Source: Chryseobacterium indicum
GTDB lineage: Bacteria > Bacteroidota > Bacteroidia > Flavobacteriales > Weeksellaceae
Reading direction: 5' to 3'
Assembly (NCBI RefSeq): GCF_021504595.1
Contig: NZ_JACSGT010000001.1
Span: 806,001-870,000 of the forward strand
Length of the DNA: 64,000 nucleotides
In this document: piece after piece, positions 25,669 through 34,080 of the stretch
Layout: every line of letters begins with the position of its first letter
Numbering within the stretch: position 1 is the stretch's first letter
Translations under genes and position numbers: made by a program
Notes under the pieces: generated by a model
What the model saw: the letters and a program-made list of their open reading frames with translations, nothing else
Database searches by the model: none
Told to the model about the DNA's origin: nothing

Positions 25669-26436
25669 TTATACCTTTCTTCCATACATTAAAATTCTTT
25701 TGAAAGAATAAACTGCCGGAAGCTTAGGGAAATTTTTCTGAATCCTTCGTTTAAATTCTGTCTTAAAAGTTTCCTGCTCATCCTCCGAAAGTCTTTCCAG
25801 ATAAGGAATTAATGCAGATCCCGAAATGAAATTAAATAGCGTTTCATGATCTTCCGCGATAATAGGATACACCTTCTGAAATATATTTAAATTTTCAAGT
25901 CCGTTTTCAAATATAATCTGTACGTATTCGTCAATGGTTAAAACAGAAGAAGGGCGATTCCAGCCGTTTAATTGTGTTTTGAAAGGTTCCTCATTCGACA
26001 TTTCGTACAAAATCTGATTGAGAATATTTCCCGGCTGATAAGGCATTTGGATTGCAAGTTGTCCGTTACAGTTCAGTTTTGAAATCAGTTTTGGGAATAA
26101 TTCATGATGATTATCAGACCACTGCAGAGCCGCATTGCTGAAGATCAAATCCCAGTTTTCTTCACTTTCCAAAATTTCTTCTGTTGTCGCCTGTCTGAAA
26201 TGAAGACGTTCATTTTCAAGACTTTTTGATTGCTCAAGCATTTCGGCAGAAGAATCTATTCCGATAAATTCAGCTTCGGGAAATTTTTCAGCTAATATTG
26301 CAGTTTGTTCACCCGTTCCGCATCCCAAATCGATTGCCTTCATTGGTTTTTCATCTTTAATCAAATCTGAAAGATCAAAAAAAGGTTTATAGCGAATGTT
26401 TTTAAACTGATTGTAAATTTCAGGATTCCAGGGCAT
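25669..26436 (-). CDS. tam: trans-aconitate 2-methyltransferase
   Basis: This 255-residue SAM-dependent methyltransferase has the start MPWNPEIYNQFKNIRYKPFFDL and the SAM-binding motif AIDLGCGTGEQTAILAEKFP, both diagnostic for Tam. IFSNAALQWSDNHHELFPKL follows in the expected place. It methylates trans-aconitate, a by-product that inhibits the TCA cycle. It is a single gene, convergent with the VIT transporter. An 800-bp repeat-filled gap lies upstream. Confidence 0.85.
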   Translation of the reverse strand: MPWNPEIYNQFKNIRYKPFFDLSDLIKDEKPMKAIDLGCGTGEQTAILAEKFPEAEFIGIDSSAEMLEQSKSLENERLHFRQATTEEILESEENWDLIFSNAALQWSDNHHELFPKLISKLNCNGQLAIQMPYQPGNILNQILYEMSNEEPFKTQLNGWNRPSSVLTIDEYVQIIFENGLENLNIFQKVYPIIAEDHETLFNFISGSALIPYLERLSEDEQETFKTEFKRRIQKNFPKLPAVYSFKRILMYGRKV

Positions 26437-26551
26437 GATTTTGTTGATTTAATGTAACTAAATTTACGAAATTATACATTGACAGCATAGATTAACATTT
26501 TAGATTGTTATTCTGATCTAAAAGTAGCGAAAAAAAATCGAAAGATTCGTG

Positions 26552-27106
26552 CTTAGATTCTTACAGGATGACAAATGTGGAGGAAAGTTGGGCGTTTTCA
26601 GACGCAAAGTTTCTTTTTATGATCGTGATTATTTTAAGGAAGCAAAGTTATGCAGATTTCATCTGTGATGAAGCGTGCGGTTTAGCATTCGTCTTGCTTT
26701 GCTTATTTTTTTTCAACTTCTAATACTTCGCTTAGATACTTTCAAGATGACAAATGTGGAGGAAAGTTGAGCGTTTTCAGACGCAAAGTTTTTTTATGAT
26801 GGTGATTATTTTAAGGAAGCAAAGTTATGCAGATTTCATCTGTAATGAAGCGTGCGGTTTAGCATCCGTCTTGCTTTGCTTATTTTTTTTCAATTTCCAA
26901 TACTTTGCTTAGATCCTTTCAGGATGACCAATGTGGAGGAAAGTTGAGCATTTTCAAACGCAAACTTTTTTTATGATCGTGATTATTTTAAGGAAGCAAA
27001 GTTATGCAGATTTCATCTGTAATGAAGCGTGCGGTTTAGCATCCGTCTTGCTTTGCTTATTTTTTTAATTTCTAATACTTCGCTTAGATCCTTTCAGGAT
27101 GACAAA
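26552..27106. repeat. three tandem ~177-bp repeats plus a partial fourth
   Basis: Units start at CTTAGAT: 26552, 26731, 26908 and a truncated one at 27083 (periods 179, 177 and 175 bp). Each carries GATGACAAATGTGGAGGAAA, GACGCAAAG, then AAGCAAAG...CTTTGCTT as an outer stem and TTCATC-TGT-GATGAA as an inner hairpin (changed to TGTAATGAA in units 2 and 3). No reading frame runs through them. They fill most of the 26437-27239 gap; the remainder has only a weak CCCTTGCGAAC-type dispersed repeat near 27155. Confidence 0.9.
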
Positions 27107-27239
27107 TACTAAACAAAATAATCATGGCAAAATTACTCAATTGCTGAGTGAAGCGCCCTTGCGAACAAAAATATTCACAACAATTTTAAAAATAACTTTG
27201 TGGTCTTTCCGTTAAAAATAATTTACCAGAAAAAAATTA

Positions 27240-27710
27240 CTACAAAATCTGGGAACTTTCCTTAATACTGTTCATCACAAAAATACTTTTCGTCTGTCCG
27301 ATTCCTTCAATTTCAGAGAGCTTGTTCACGAAAAATTCATGAAATTCATCCATATTCGGAGCGAGAATTTTCAGCATAAAATCGAAATCTCCGCTGATGT
27401 TATAAAATTCAACCACTTCTTTCAGTTTTCCGACTTCCTCGATGAATTTCCCTGCGGTTTTTTTGTTGTGAACGTTCAGCGCGATCATACAGATTACCAT
27501 CATACCTTTATTCACTTTTTTGCGGTCAACAACGGTAGTATATTCTTTAATGATTCCCAGTTTTTCCATCCGTTTAATTCTTTCGTGAGTGGGAGTGGGA
27601 CTCAGATTAATTCTTGCTGCAATATCGCGGACGCTTAATTTCGCATCTTTCTGTAAAATTCTGAGAATGGAAAGGTCTTTTTCGTCGGGTATATAATTTT
27701 CTGTTGCCAT
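27240..27710 (-). CDS. Lrp/AsnC-family transcriptional regulator
   Basis: This 156-residue regulator has an N-terminal AsnC HTH (ILQKDAKLSVRDIAARINLSPTPTHERIKRME) and a C-terminal RAM ligand domain (VEFYNISGDFDFMLKILAPNMDEFHEF). It is divergent from an MFS exporter gene with a 143-bp shared control region that holds three evenly spaced ATGTTCT sites. The likely role is control of the exporter and of itself in response to an amino acid or similar ligand; the ligand is not known. Confidence 0.9.
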   Translation of the reverse strand: MATENYIPDEKDLSILRILQKDAKLSVRDIAARINLSPTPTHERIKRMEKLGIIKEYTTVVDRKKVNKGMMVICMIALNVHNKKTAGKFIEEVGKLKEVVEFYNISGDFDFMLKILAPNMDEFHEFFVNKLSEIEGIGQTKSIFVMNSIKESSQIL

Positions 27711-27736
27711 CTGTTCTGTTTTTGAAGAATTAATTT

Positions 27737-27744
27737 CAAATATA
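27737..27744 (-). promoter_or_regulatory. -7 box of the Lrp-type regulator gene
   Basis: CAAATATA on the plus strand reads TATATTTG on the minus strand, a perfect TAnnTTTG box 27 bp upstream of the regulator ATG. Confidence 0.7.
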
Positions 27745-27751
27745 AGACTAT

Positions 27752-27820
27752 TTGTTCTTTTTTATATCTAATCTATTTAAATATGTTCTTAATTTGATGT
27801 GCAATTTTCATATATGTTCT
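27752..27820. promoter_or_regulatory. three phased TTGTTCT/ATGTTCT sites, probable Lrp operator
   Basis: TTGTTCT at 27752, ATGTTCT at 27783 and ATGTTCT at 27814 are separated by exactly 31 bp each, about three helical turns. They lie between the two divergent -7 boxes, as expected for Lrp/AsnC octamers that wrap DNA. Confidence 0.6.
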
Positions 27821-27828
27821 ATTAATTT

Positions 27829-27836
27829 TAATTTTG
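27829..27836 (+). promoter_or_regulatory. -7 box of the MFS gene
   Basis: TAATTTTG matches TAnnTTTG. It ends 17 bp before the ATG at 27854. Confidence 0.7.
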
Positions 27837-27853
27837 CAGCATAATTGAACTAT

Positions 27854-29236
27854 ATGGAGAGAAAGAATTTGATATTGATTTTAGCATCGGTAGGAACATT
27901 TGTGGAGGCTTTGGATATTGCCATTATCAATCTCACGATTCCTTCTATTCAACAGCAATTCGGTATTGGTGCAGAAACCGTACAATGGCTTCAGACTTTA
28001 TATGTATTATTTTTTGGCGGATTTCTGATTATCGGGGGAAAACTTTCTGATCAGCTCGGAAGAAAGAAAATTTTTCTTTTAGGATTATTCCTTTTTATGC
28101 TGACTTCTCTGGGAGCCGGTTTGTCTGAAAGTTTCGTAACTTTAGCTATTTTTCGTGCTTTACAGGGATTGGGAGCGGCTTTTATTATGCCTTCGGCAAT
28201 GTCGATTGTGACGAATACTTTTAAAGAAGATCAGGAGAGAAACCGTGCGATCGGGATTTTCAGTTCTTTTGCTGCGATTGGTTCCGGAAGCGGACTTTCT
28301 TTGGGTGGAATCATCAGTACGTATCTGAGTTGGCATTGGGTTTTCTTAATTAATGTTCCGATTCTTTTCATCACGTTGATTTTCGCTTATCAGTATCTTC
28401 CGAAAGACGAGAAAGGATTATCCCAAAAAACAGATCTTCTTTCGGGAATTTTATTGGTTTTAGGATTGTTGAGTTTAACATACGGAACGCATGAGTTGGT
28501 TCATATTAAAGAACAGACTTTATTGGTTGCAGGTTCGTTACTTTTGGCGGTTATTTTACTGACTTCTGTCGTTTTCCGTTTAAAATCTGTTGCTCAGCCT
28601 TTGATCGATTTAAAATTGTTGAAACATTCATCTCTGGTAGTTTCCAATCTGGCTTTTGTGGCTTTAGGCGCTTTTTTCATCGGATTTTTGTTTTCAATTT
28701 CGCTGATGTTGCAGAAAGATATGAATCACAGTGCGGCTTCGGCGGGATTGATGTTGGTTCCTTTCAGCATTATGTCGGCTTTGGTAGCTAAATTTATTCT
28801 TCCTCATGTTTCCAAAAGATTAAATTCTTCGCAGATGGGAATTTTGGGCTGGATTTTCATGTTAAGCGGAGCTTTGGCATTATTGGGTTCCATTTATTTC
28901 GGGCATCCTTTGTCATTGGTTTTGTTCGGTGCAGCATGCATTTCGGGAATAGGAATGACGTTTTGTTTTACCGGTTTGTCTGTCTTGGGAATTCAGGACG
29001 TAAATCCTTCCTCTTACGGAGTGGCTTCGAGTCTGAGTTCGACAAGCTATTTTTTAGGCGCAGGAATCGGGCTGTCTTTTATGACGTTGATGAGCCAGAT
29101 TTTTCCTTCTGAGCTGGCAGTGGGAAATTTGAGCCTGCTTATTCTGATCGGCTATGCCGTTTTTGCATTAACAATGTTGTGTTTTTTCATCTTTAAAAAT
29201 ATAAAAATAGCGAAATCTGAAATCGCTGTTTCGTAA
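27854..29236 (+). CDS. MFS exporter, DHA2 (EmrB/QacA) type
   Basis: The product has 460 residues with the expected 14 membrane spans. ASVGTFVEALDIAIINLTIPSIQ is the DHA2 motif D1 region, and GKLSDQLGRKKIFLLG is the cytoplasmic loop motif A. ATG at 27854 (MERKNLIL) is preferred over the in-frame TTG nine bases upstream, given the -7 box. It should export drugs or metabolites using the proton gradient. The divergent Lrp-type gene and phased operator suggest a ligand-induced exporter, perhaps for amino acids or analogues. Confidence 0.88.
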   Translation: MERKNLILILASVGTFVEALDIAIINLTIPSIQQQFGIGAETVQWLQTLYVLFFGGFLIIGGKLSDQLGRKKIFLLGLFLFMLTSLGAGLSESFVTLAIFRALQGLGAAFIMPSAMSIVTNTFKEDQERNRAIGIFSSFAAIGSGSGLSLGGIISTYLSWHWVFLINVPILFITLIFAYQYLPKDEKGLSQKTDLLSGILLVLGLLSLTYGTHELVHIKEQTLLVAGSLLLAVILLTSVVFRLKSVAQPLIDLKLLKHSSLVVSNLAFVALGAFFIGFLFSISLMLQKDMNHSAASAGLMLVPFSIMSALVAKFILPHVSKRLNSSQMGILGWIFMLSGALALLGSIYFGHPLSLVLFGAACISGIGMTFCFTGLSVLGIQDVNPSSYGVASSLSSTSYFLGAGIGLSFMTLMSQIFPSELAVGNLSLLILIGYAVFALTMLCFFIFKNIKIAKSEIAVS

Positions 29237-29321
29237 ACTGACCTACTTTAAACTAAATTATATAGAGGAATGTTTATACTTTTTGATTAACCGAAAAATT
29301 ATTTTAGACATTCTTATTTAG

Positions 29322-29352
29322 AGAACCACAAAAAATTGTCGGTTCTTTTTTT
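29322..29352 (+). terminator. terminator after the MFS gene
   Basis: AGAACC (29322-29327) pairs with GGTTCT (29341-29346), with an inner ACAA/TTGT extension. Seven or more T follow. Confidence 0.75.
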
Positions 29353-29363
29353 ATTTTAGCACC

Positions 29364-30110
29364 ATGAAAATACAAATCATCAGCGATCTGCATCAGGAAT
29401 TTGGAATGTCGGAATTATCTTTTGATCATGCCGATGTCGTTGTTCTGGCAGGGGATGTTAATTTGGGAACGAAAGGAATTGAATGGATTAAAACAAAAAT
29501 TCCCGATAAACCTGTGATTTATGTATTGGGAAATCATGAATATTATAAAGGTTCTTATCCTAAAACGTTAAATAAAATAAAAGCTGCCGCAGAAAATTCC
29601 AATGTTTTTGTGCTGGAAGACGGTTTTGCAGATATTGATGGGATTCGTTTTCATGGCGCAACGTTGTGGACGGATTTTTCTGTTTTCGGAGATCCGAGAT
29701 ATTACGGATTTGTCTGTCAGCAAGGAATGAACGATTATAAGAAAATTAAAAGAGATCCTTCCTATTCTAAGATGAGGTCGATTGATATTTATAAAATTCA
29801 TCAGTTTTCGAGATTGTGGTTAAAAGAAAGTCTTGAAAATTCAAAGGGCATGAAGAATATTGTGGTTACTCATCATGCCCCGAGTTTACAGTCGAGTCCG
29901 GAACATTTTAAAAATGATCCATTAACTTCCGCATACGTTTCCAATCTGGAGGATTTTATTCTGGAATATCAACCGCTGTATTGGATTCACGGGCATATTC
30001 ACACGCCGAAAAGATACAAAATAGGAGAGACGGAGATTATCTGCAATCCGCATGGTTACATTTCGGAAAAGTATAATGGATTTGAGAGGGAGCTGATTGT
30101 GGAGGTTTAA
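29364..30110 (+). CDS. metallophosphoesterase
   Basis: This 248-residue calcineurin-like phosphoesterase has the full set of metal-binding motifs: SDLHQEFG (D-x-H), VLAGDVNLG (GD-x), YVLGNHEYY (GNH), VVTHHAPS and HGHIHTP (GHxH). It is probably cytoplasmic, with no signal peptide. The substrate cannot be read from the sequence. It stands alone after a terminator, before the fic gene. Confidence 0.85.
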   Translation: MKIQIISDLHQEFGMSELSFDHADVVVLAGDVNLGTKGIEWIKTKIPDKPVIYVLGNHEYYKGSYPKTLNKIKAAAENSNVFVLEDGFADIDGIRFHGATLWTDFSVFGDPRYYGFVCQQGMNDYKKIKRDPSYSKMRSIDIYKIHQFSRLWLKESLENSKGMKNIVVTHHAPSLQSSPEHFKNDPLTSAYVSNLEDFILEYQPLYWIHGHIHTPKRYKIGETEIICNPHGYISEKYNGFERELIVEV

Positions 30111-30130
30111 AATAGTTCAACAAAAAACCA

Positions 30131-30138
30131 TATCTTTG
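30131..30138 (+). promoter_or_regulatory. -7 box of the fic gene
   Basis: TATCTTTG matches TAnnTTTG, 26 bp before the proposed TTG start. GATACTATCA is repeated just after it (30139-30148 and 30151-30160). Confidence 0.55.
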
Positions 30139-30164
30139 ATACTATCAAATGATACTATCATATT

Positions 30165-31133
30165 TTGAAACCGCCTTACATTATTACCGGAAAAATATTA
30201 AAATTGGTTGCTTCTATTTCAGAGAAAATAGGAGAGATTAATGCGAATCATCTTTATAAGCCGAATACTGAACTGAGAAAGAAGAACAGGATTAAAACGA
30301 TTCAGTCTTCTCTTGAAATTGAAGGCAACACGCTTACGGAAGAGCAGATAACTGCTCTGCTGGATAATAAACGGATTATTGCTCCTGCGAAAGATATTCT
30401 TGAAGTTCATAATGCAATAAAAGTCTATCATGATCTTAGAATTTTTAACCCCAATAAAATTAAAGATTTAGAGTTGGCTCATTCTATATTGATGAAGGAT
30501 CTGGTCGCAAACGCAGGAAAATTCAGAACAACCAATGTGGGAATTGTAAAAGGTTCAAAAGTTGAACATCTTGCGCCGGGTGGAGCTATGGTAAAAGGAT
30601 TAATGAATGATCTTTTTAAGTATTTAAAGAACGATCAGGATTTAATCTTAATTAAAAGCTGTGTTTTTCACTATGAATTTGAGTTTATACATCCTTTTGT
30701 CGACGGAAACGGAAGAATGGGAAGACTTTGGCAGACATTGATTTTGATGCAGCAATATCCTGTTTTTGAATATTTGCCGGTAGAAAGTCTTATTAAAGCA
30801 AATCAGCAGGAATATTATAATACACTTTCAGAATCTGATAAAGCGGGGCAGTCTACTCCTTTTATTGAGTTTATGCTATCTATAATTTTACAGTCTTTGG
30901 AACAGGTTCTGCAATCTCAAAATATTAATTTAAGCACGAAAGACAGAATATTTTTATTTAAAGAAAAAATTGGAAATAGAAAATTCAGCAGAAGAGATTA
31001 TCTCCAAACTTTTAAAAATATTTCGGCACCTACGGCAAGCCGCGATCTGAAATGGGCTGTTGATGAGAATATTTTGGTGAAATCCGGTGAACAGAGATTG
31101 GCAGAATATCGTTTCATTGAATTAAAATTATAA
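30165..31133 (+). CDS. Fic-domain protein (putative AMPylase)
   Basis: The product has 322 residues. The Fic core H176-PFVDGNGRMGRLW has the catalytic His and the GNGR nucleotide loop intact. An inhibitory helix motif S49-L-E-I-E53-G lies N-terminal, so this is a class II, self-inhibited Fic. A C-terminal winged helix (SRRDYLQTFKNISAPTASRDL) completes the common DUF4172/Fic/wHTH-like layout. The start is TTG: an in-frame TGA lies 15 bases upstream and no ATG is near. It presumably modifies proteins with AMP; the target is unknown. Confidence 0.85.
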   Translation: MKPPYIITGKILKLVASISEKIGEINANHLYKPNTELRKKNRIKTIQSSLEIEGNTLTEEQITALLDNKRIIAPAKDILEVHNAIKVYHDLRIFNPNKIKDLELAHSILMKDLVANAGKFRTTNVGIVKGSKVEHLAPGGAMVKGLMNDLFKYLKNDQDLILIKSCVFHYEFEFIHPFVDGNGRMGRLWQTLILMQQYPVFEYLPVESLIKANQQEYYNTLSESDKAGQSTPFIEFMLSIILQSLEQVLQSQNINLSTKDRIFLFKEKIGNRKFSRRDYLQTFKNISAPTASRDLKWAVDENILVKSGEQRLAEYRFIELKL

Positions 31134-31134
31134 C

Positions 31135-31494
31135 ATGACAAAGAAAATATTGTTTTTTGGAATAGTAATTTTTATGTTGTTTTTATTTAATTATTTTATG
31201 GAAAATAGAATGAATAAAATACATGCTGATAGATTAAATGATTTTAACCGGTCTGATTTGAACGGAATTATTCTAGATTTCTCAACAAATCGAAGAGATA
31301 CTGAAATAAAATTGGATAATGATACGGTTAATTTTTTTCCGGTTACAAGTAGTTTAAATAACAACAATATCTTTGGATTCACAGCCAAAAAGGGCGATAG
31401 TATTATTAAAAAGGCTTTTAATGATACATTAATCCTAAAAAAATCAAATGGAGAGATTTTTAAGTATACTTTTTTAAAGTCTTCAGATTTATAG
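31135..31494 (+). CDS. hypothetical membrane-anchored protein
   Basis: The product has 119 residues. An N-terminal membrane helix (ILFFGIVIFMLFLFNYFM) is followed by a ~90-residue polar domain (RLNDFNRSDLNGIILDFSTN) with predicted beta strands. It starts 1 bp after the fic stop, so the two are probably cotranscribed. No family recognised. It could be an extracytoplasmic partner unrelated to Fic biochemistry. Confidence 0.6.
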   Translation: MTKKILFFGIVIFMLFLFNYFMENRMNKIHADRLNDFNRSDLNGIILDFSTNRRDTEIKLDNDTVNFFPVTSSLNNNNIFGFTAKKGDSIIKKAFNDTLILKKSNGEIFKYTFLKSSDL

Positions 31495-31505
31495 ATTTTA
31501 ACAAA

Positions 31506-31531
31506 AAAGAGCCCTTACAAAAGGACTCTCC
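31506..31531 (-). terminator. terminator of the GH3 gene
   Basis: On the minus strand AGAGTCCTT-TTGT-AAGGGCTCT, with one mismatch, is followed by six U. Confidence 0.75.
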
Positions 31532-31554
31532 GTTTTAGAAATATATAAGTAAGA

Positions 31555-33816
31555 TTACTTTAACGTAAACTTCACCTTCGTTTTTATGGCATCGGAAGAA
31601 TTACCGATCTGTGCTTCAAAATCTCCCGGTTCTGCAACCCAATCGTGTTTTTGGGGATCGAAGAAACTTAAAGCAGATTGATCAATGGTAAACGTTACTT
31701 CTTTTTCTTCTCCCGGATTCAGATACACTTTTTCAAAACCTTTTAATTCTTTGGCTGGTCTTTCAACAGACGATTTAAGGTCGGAAATATACAGTTGTGC
31801 AACTTCCGCTCCGGCTCTTTTCCCTGTATTTTTTACAGAAACCGTCAACGTGATTTTATCATCCTGAGACATCGTTGTTTTGTCAGCTTTGGCTTTTCCA
31901 AACTCAAAAGTGGTGTAGCTTAAACCATGTCCGAAACTAAATAACGGCTTGATTTTTTTCGTATCATGCCATCTGTAGCCTACAAAAATTCCTTCATTGT
32001 ATGCGATATTGATCGGGTTTTTCTGATCTTTGCCTTTATCCGCTGCCAATTCCGCTTTATTTCCGGGATATTCTCCCAACTGATGCGCAGAATTATCTTC
32101 CAGTTTCACAGGAAAAGTGAAAGGCAGTTTTCCTGAAGGATTTGCGTCACCTGCTAAAACCGAAGCAATAGAATTTCCTGCTTCAGAACCTAAATACCAA
32201 GCCTGAACAACAGTCGGAACTTCTTTAATCCACGGCATTGCCACCGCATTTCCGGAAACCAGAACAACCGCAAGATTTTTATTCGCTTTAGCCAATGCAG
32301 CAATTACATTGTCCTGATTGTAAGGTAATCCGTAACTTTTTCTGTCGTTCCCTTCACTGTCCTGAAAATCAGCTTTGTTTAATCCTCCGACGAAAATAAC
32401 GTAATCAGATTTTTTTGCCAGTTCTACAGCTTCGTTTAATAATTCGGCTTCAGAACGGTTGTCTTTTAAATCCTGTCCGGATTTTACCCCATTGTATTCT
32501 CCGCCGATATCTCCAACATAACCTCTTGCATATTGTACGTCTGATTGTTTCCCGAATCTCGCTTTAATTCCGTCTAAAGGAAGCGTTTCGTATTTCACTT
32601 TTAATGAAGAAGAACCTCCGCCAACCGTCATGATTTTAATGGCATTTTCCCCGATTACAGCAATTTTTTTAGCTTTATTCAGATCAATCGGAAGGATATT
32701 TCCCTGATTTTTCAACAATACAATTCCTTCTTCCCCGATTTCTTTTGCAATAGCTTTATGCTCTTCAGAAGCAATATTTCCGAAAGGTTTGTTTCGGCTC
32801 ATCGTCGTTTTATATGCAAGATTTAAAAGCCTTGAAACCTTATCATCCAGTTCTTTGGTTCCTACTTTTCCGGATTTAATTAAATCTAAATAAGGTTTTG
32901 CCAGATAATAATTGTCGTAAGCATTTTTTGTGCCTGCCGAAAGTCCGTTTGTCCAGCTTCCGAATTCCAGATCCAGTCCGTTATGGATAGCCTGTTCGGT
33001 ATTGTTAACAGCACCCCAATCGGAAACCACAACACCTTTATATTGCCATTCACCTTTTAAAATATCATTCAGAAGATATTGGTTCTGACTAGAATACTGA
33101 CCTTTGTACATATCATAAGCTCCCATGATCGTCCAAGAATCACCTTCTGTTACAGCCGCTTTGAAAGCCGGAAGATAAATTTCGTACAACGTTCTGTCGT
33201 CCACTTTTACATTGCTGGTATGGCGGAACATTTCCTGATTGTTCAGGGCGAAATGCTTTACAGAAGTTGCCACACCATTCGATTGTACTCCTTTGATGTA
33301 AGGAACCACCATTTTTGAAGTCAGATAAGGATCTTCACCCATGTATTCGAAATTTCTTCCGTTGAGCGGAGTTCTGTAAATATTAACTCCCGGTCCCAGA
33401 AGAATATCTTTTTTTCTGTAACGGGCTTCTTCACCCAGTGCTTTTCCGTAATTCCAGGACATTTTTTTATTCCATGTTGCGGAAAGTGCCGTTAAAGCAG
33501 GGTAGGCGATAATAGAGTCGTTCGTCCAGCCCGCCTGATTCCATTCGTCCCACATCACTTCAGGGCGAACTCCGTGAGGTCCGTCCGTAGTCCAGAATTC
33601 AGGAATTCCCAATCTTGGAACACCCGGTGAACTGAATTTTGACTGAGCATGAAGCATCGCCACTTTTTCTTCCAGAGTCATTCTGGAAAGTGCGTCTTTT
33701 ACCCGTAATTCCACAGGTTTGGATTCGTCTAAATAAACAGGAAGCGGTGTATTTTGAGCCATATAAGAAGCAGAAATAAATGTGAATAAACTTACAATGG
33801 CGGTTTTCTTAAACAT
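31555..33816 (-). CDS. bglX: GH3 family beta-glucosidase (BglX-like)
   Basis: This 753-residue secreted glycosidase has a signal peptide (FTFISASYMAQN). The GH3 N-terminal barrel holds the nucleophile Asp in GVVVSDWGAVNN and the KHFALN motif. The alpha/beta sandwich (VIGENAIKIMTVGGGSSSLK) and a C-terminal fibronectin-III-like domain (GRRAGAEVAQLYISD-type segment) follow. It hydrolyses beta-linked glucosides in the periplasm. A TAnnTTTG box lies just upstream, and a terminator follows. There is no SusC/D pair nearby, so it is not part of a typical PUL here. Confidence 0.92.
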   Translation of the reverse strand: MFKKTAIVSLFTFISASYMAQNTPLPVYLDESKPVELRVKDALSRMTLEEKVAMLHAQSKFSSPGVPRLGIPEFWTTDGPHGVRPEVMWDEWNQAGWTNDSIIAYPALTALSATWNKKMSWNYGKALGEEARYRKKDILLGPGVNIYRTPLNGRNFEYMGEDPYLTSKMVVPYIKGVQSNGVATSVKHFALNNQEMFRHTSNVKVDDRTLYEIYLPAFKAAVTEGDSWTIMGAYDMYKGQYSSQNQYLLNDILKGEWQYKGVVVSDWGAVNNTEQAIHNGLDLEFGSWTNGLSAGTKNAYDNYYLAKPYLDLIKSGKVGTKELDDKVSRLLNLAYKTTMSRNKPFGNIASEEHKAIAKEIGEEGIVLLKNQGNILPIDLNKAKKIAVIGENAIKIMTVGGGSSSLKVKYETLPLDGIKARFGKQSDVQYARGYVGDIGGEYNGVKSGQDLKDNRSEAELLNEAVELAKKSDYVIFVGGLNKADFQDSEGNDRKSYGLPYNQDNVIAALAKANKNLAVVLVSGNAVAMPWIKEVPTVVQAWYLGSEAGNSIASVLAGDANPSGKLPFTFPVKLEDNSAHQLGEYPGNKAELAADKGKDQKNPINIAYNEGIFVGYRWHDTKKIKPLFSFGHGLSYTTFEFGKAKADKTTMSQDDKITLTVSVKNTGKRAGAEVAQLYISDLKSSVERPAKELKGFEKVYLNPGEEKEVTFTIDQSALSFFDPQKHDWVAEPGDFEAQIGNSSDAIKTKVKFTLK

Positions 33817-33839
33817 AAAAAGCCTTTTTTGATTGGAAA

Positions 33840-33847
33840 CAAAAATA
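33840..33847 (-). promoter_or_regulatory. -7 box of the GH3 gene
   Basis: CAAAAATA on the plus strand reads TATTTTTG on the minus strand (TAnnTTTG), 23 bp upstream of the ATG. Confidence 0.6.
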
Positions 33848-33929
33848 GCAAAAAATTTTATTATCTCAAATTGAGAAAATATATTTTTAAATAAATAATT
33901 TTTAATAACCCGTGATTTGAAAATAAAAA

Positions 33930-33961
33930 AGACATCATTTCAAAAAACTGAAACAATGTCT
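33930..33961 (-). terminator. terminator of the met transport operon
   Basis: On the minus strand AGACAT...ATGTCT with inner TTTCA/TGAAA pairs is followed by TTTTTT. Between it and metQ lies a short tandem duplication of GTCAATGGTGAATT (33991-34018). Confidence 0.65.
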
Positions 33962-34080
33962 GAATATATAATAATAGACTTTTTTTAATGTCAATGGTGA
34001 ATTGTCAATGGTGAATTGTTAGTGATGAATTTTAAAGCATAACGGAAAAATTCACTATTAACCATTCACCATTCCCCAAA

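Noticed and set aside
26552..27106. Possible CRISPR array
   Set aside because: The unit is ~177 bp with near-identical sequence throughout, so there are no short repeats with unique spacers, and no cas genes are present.
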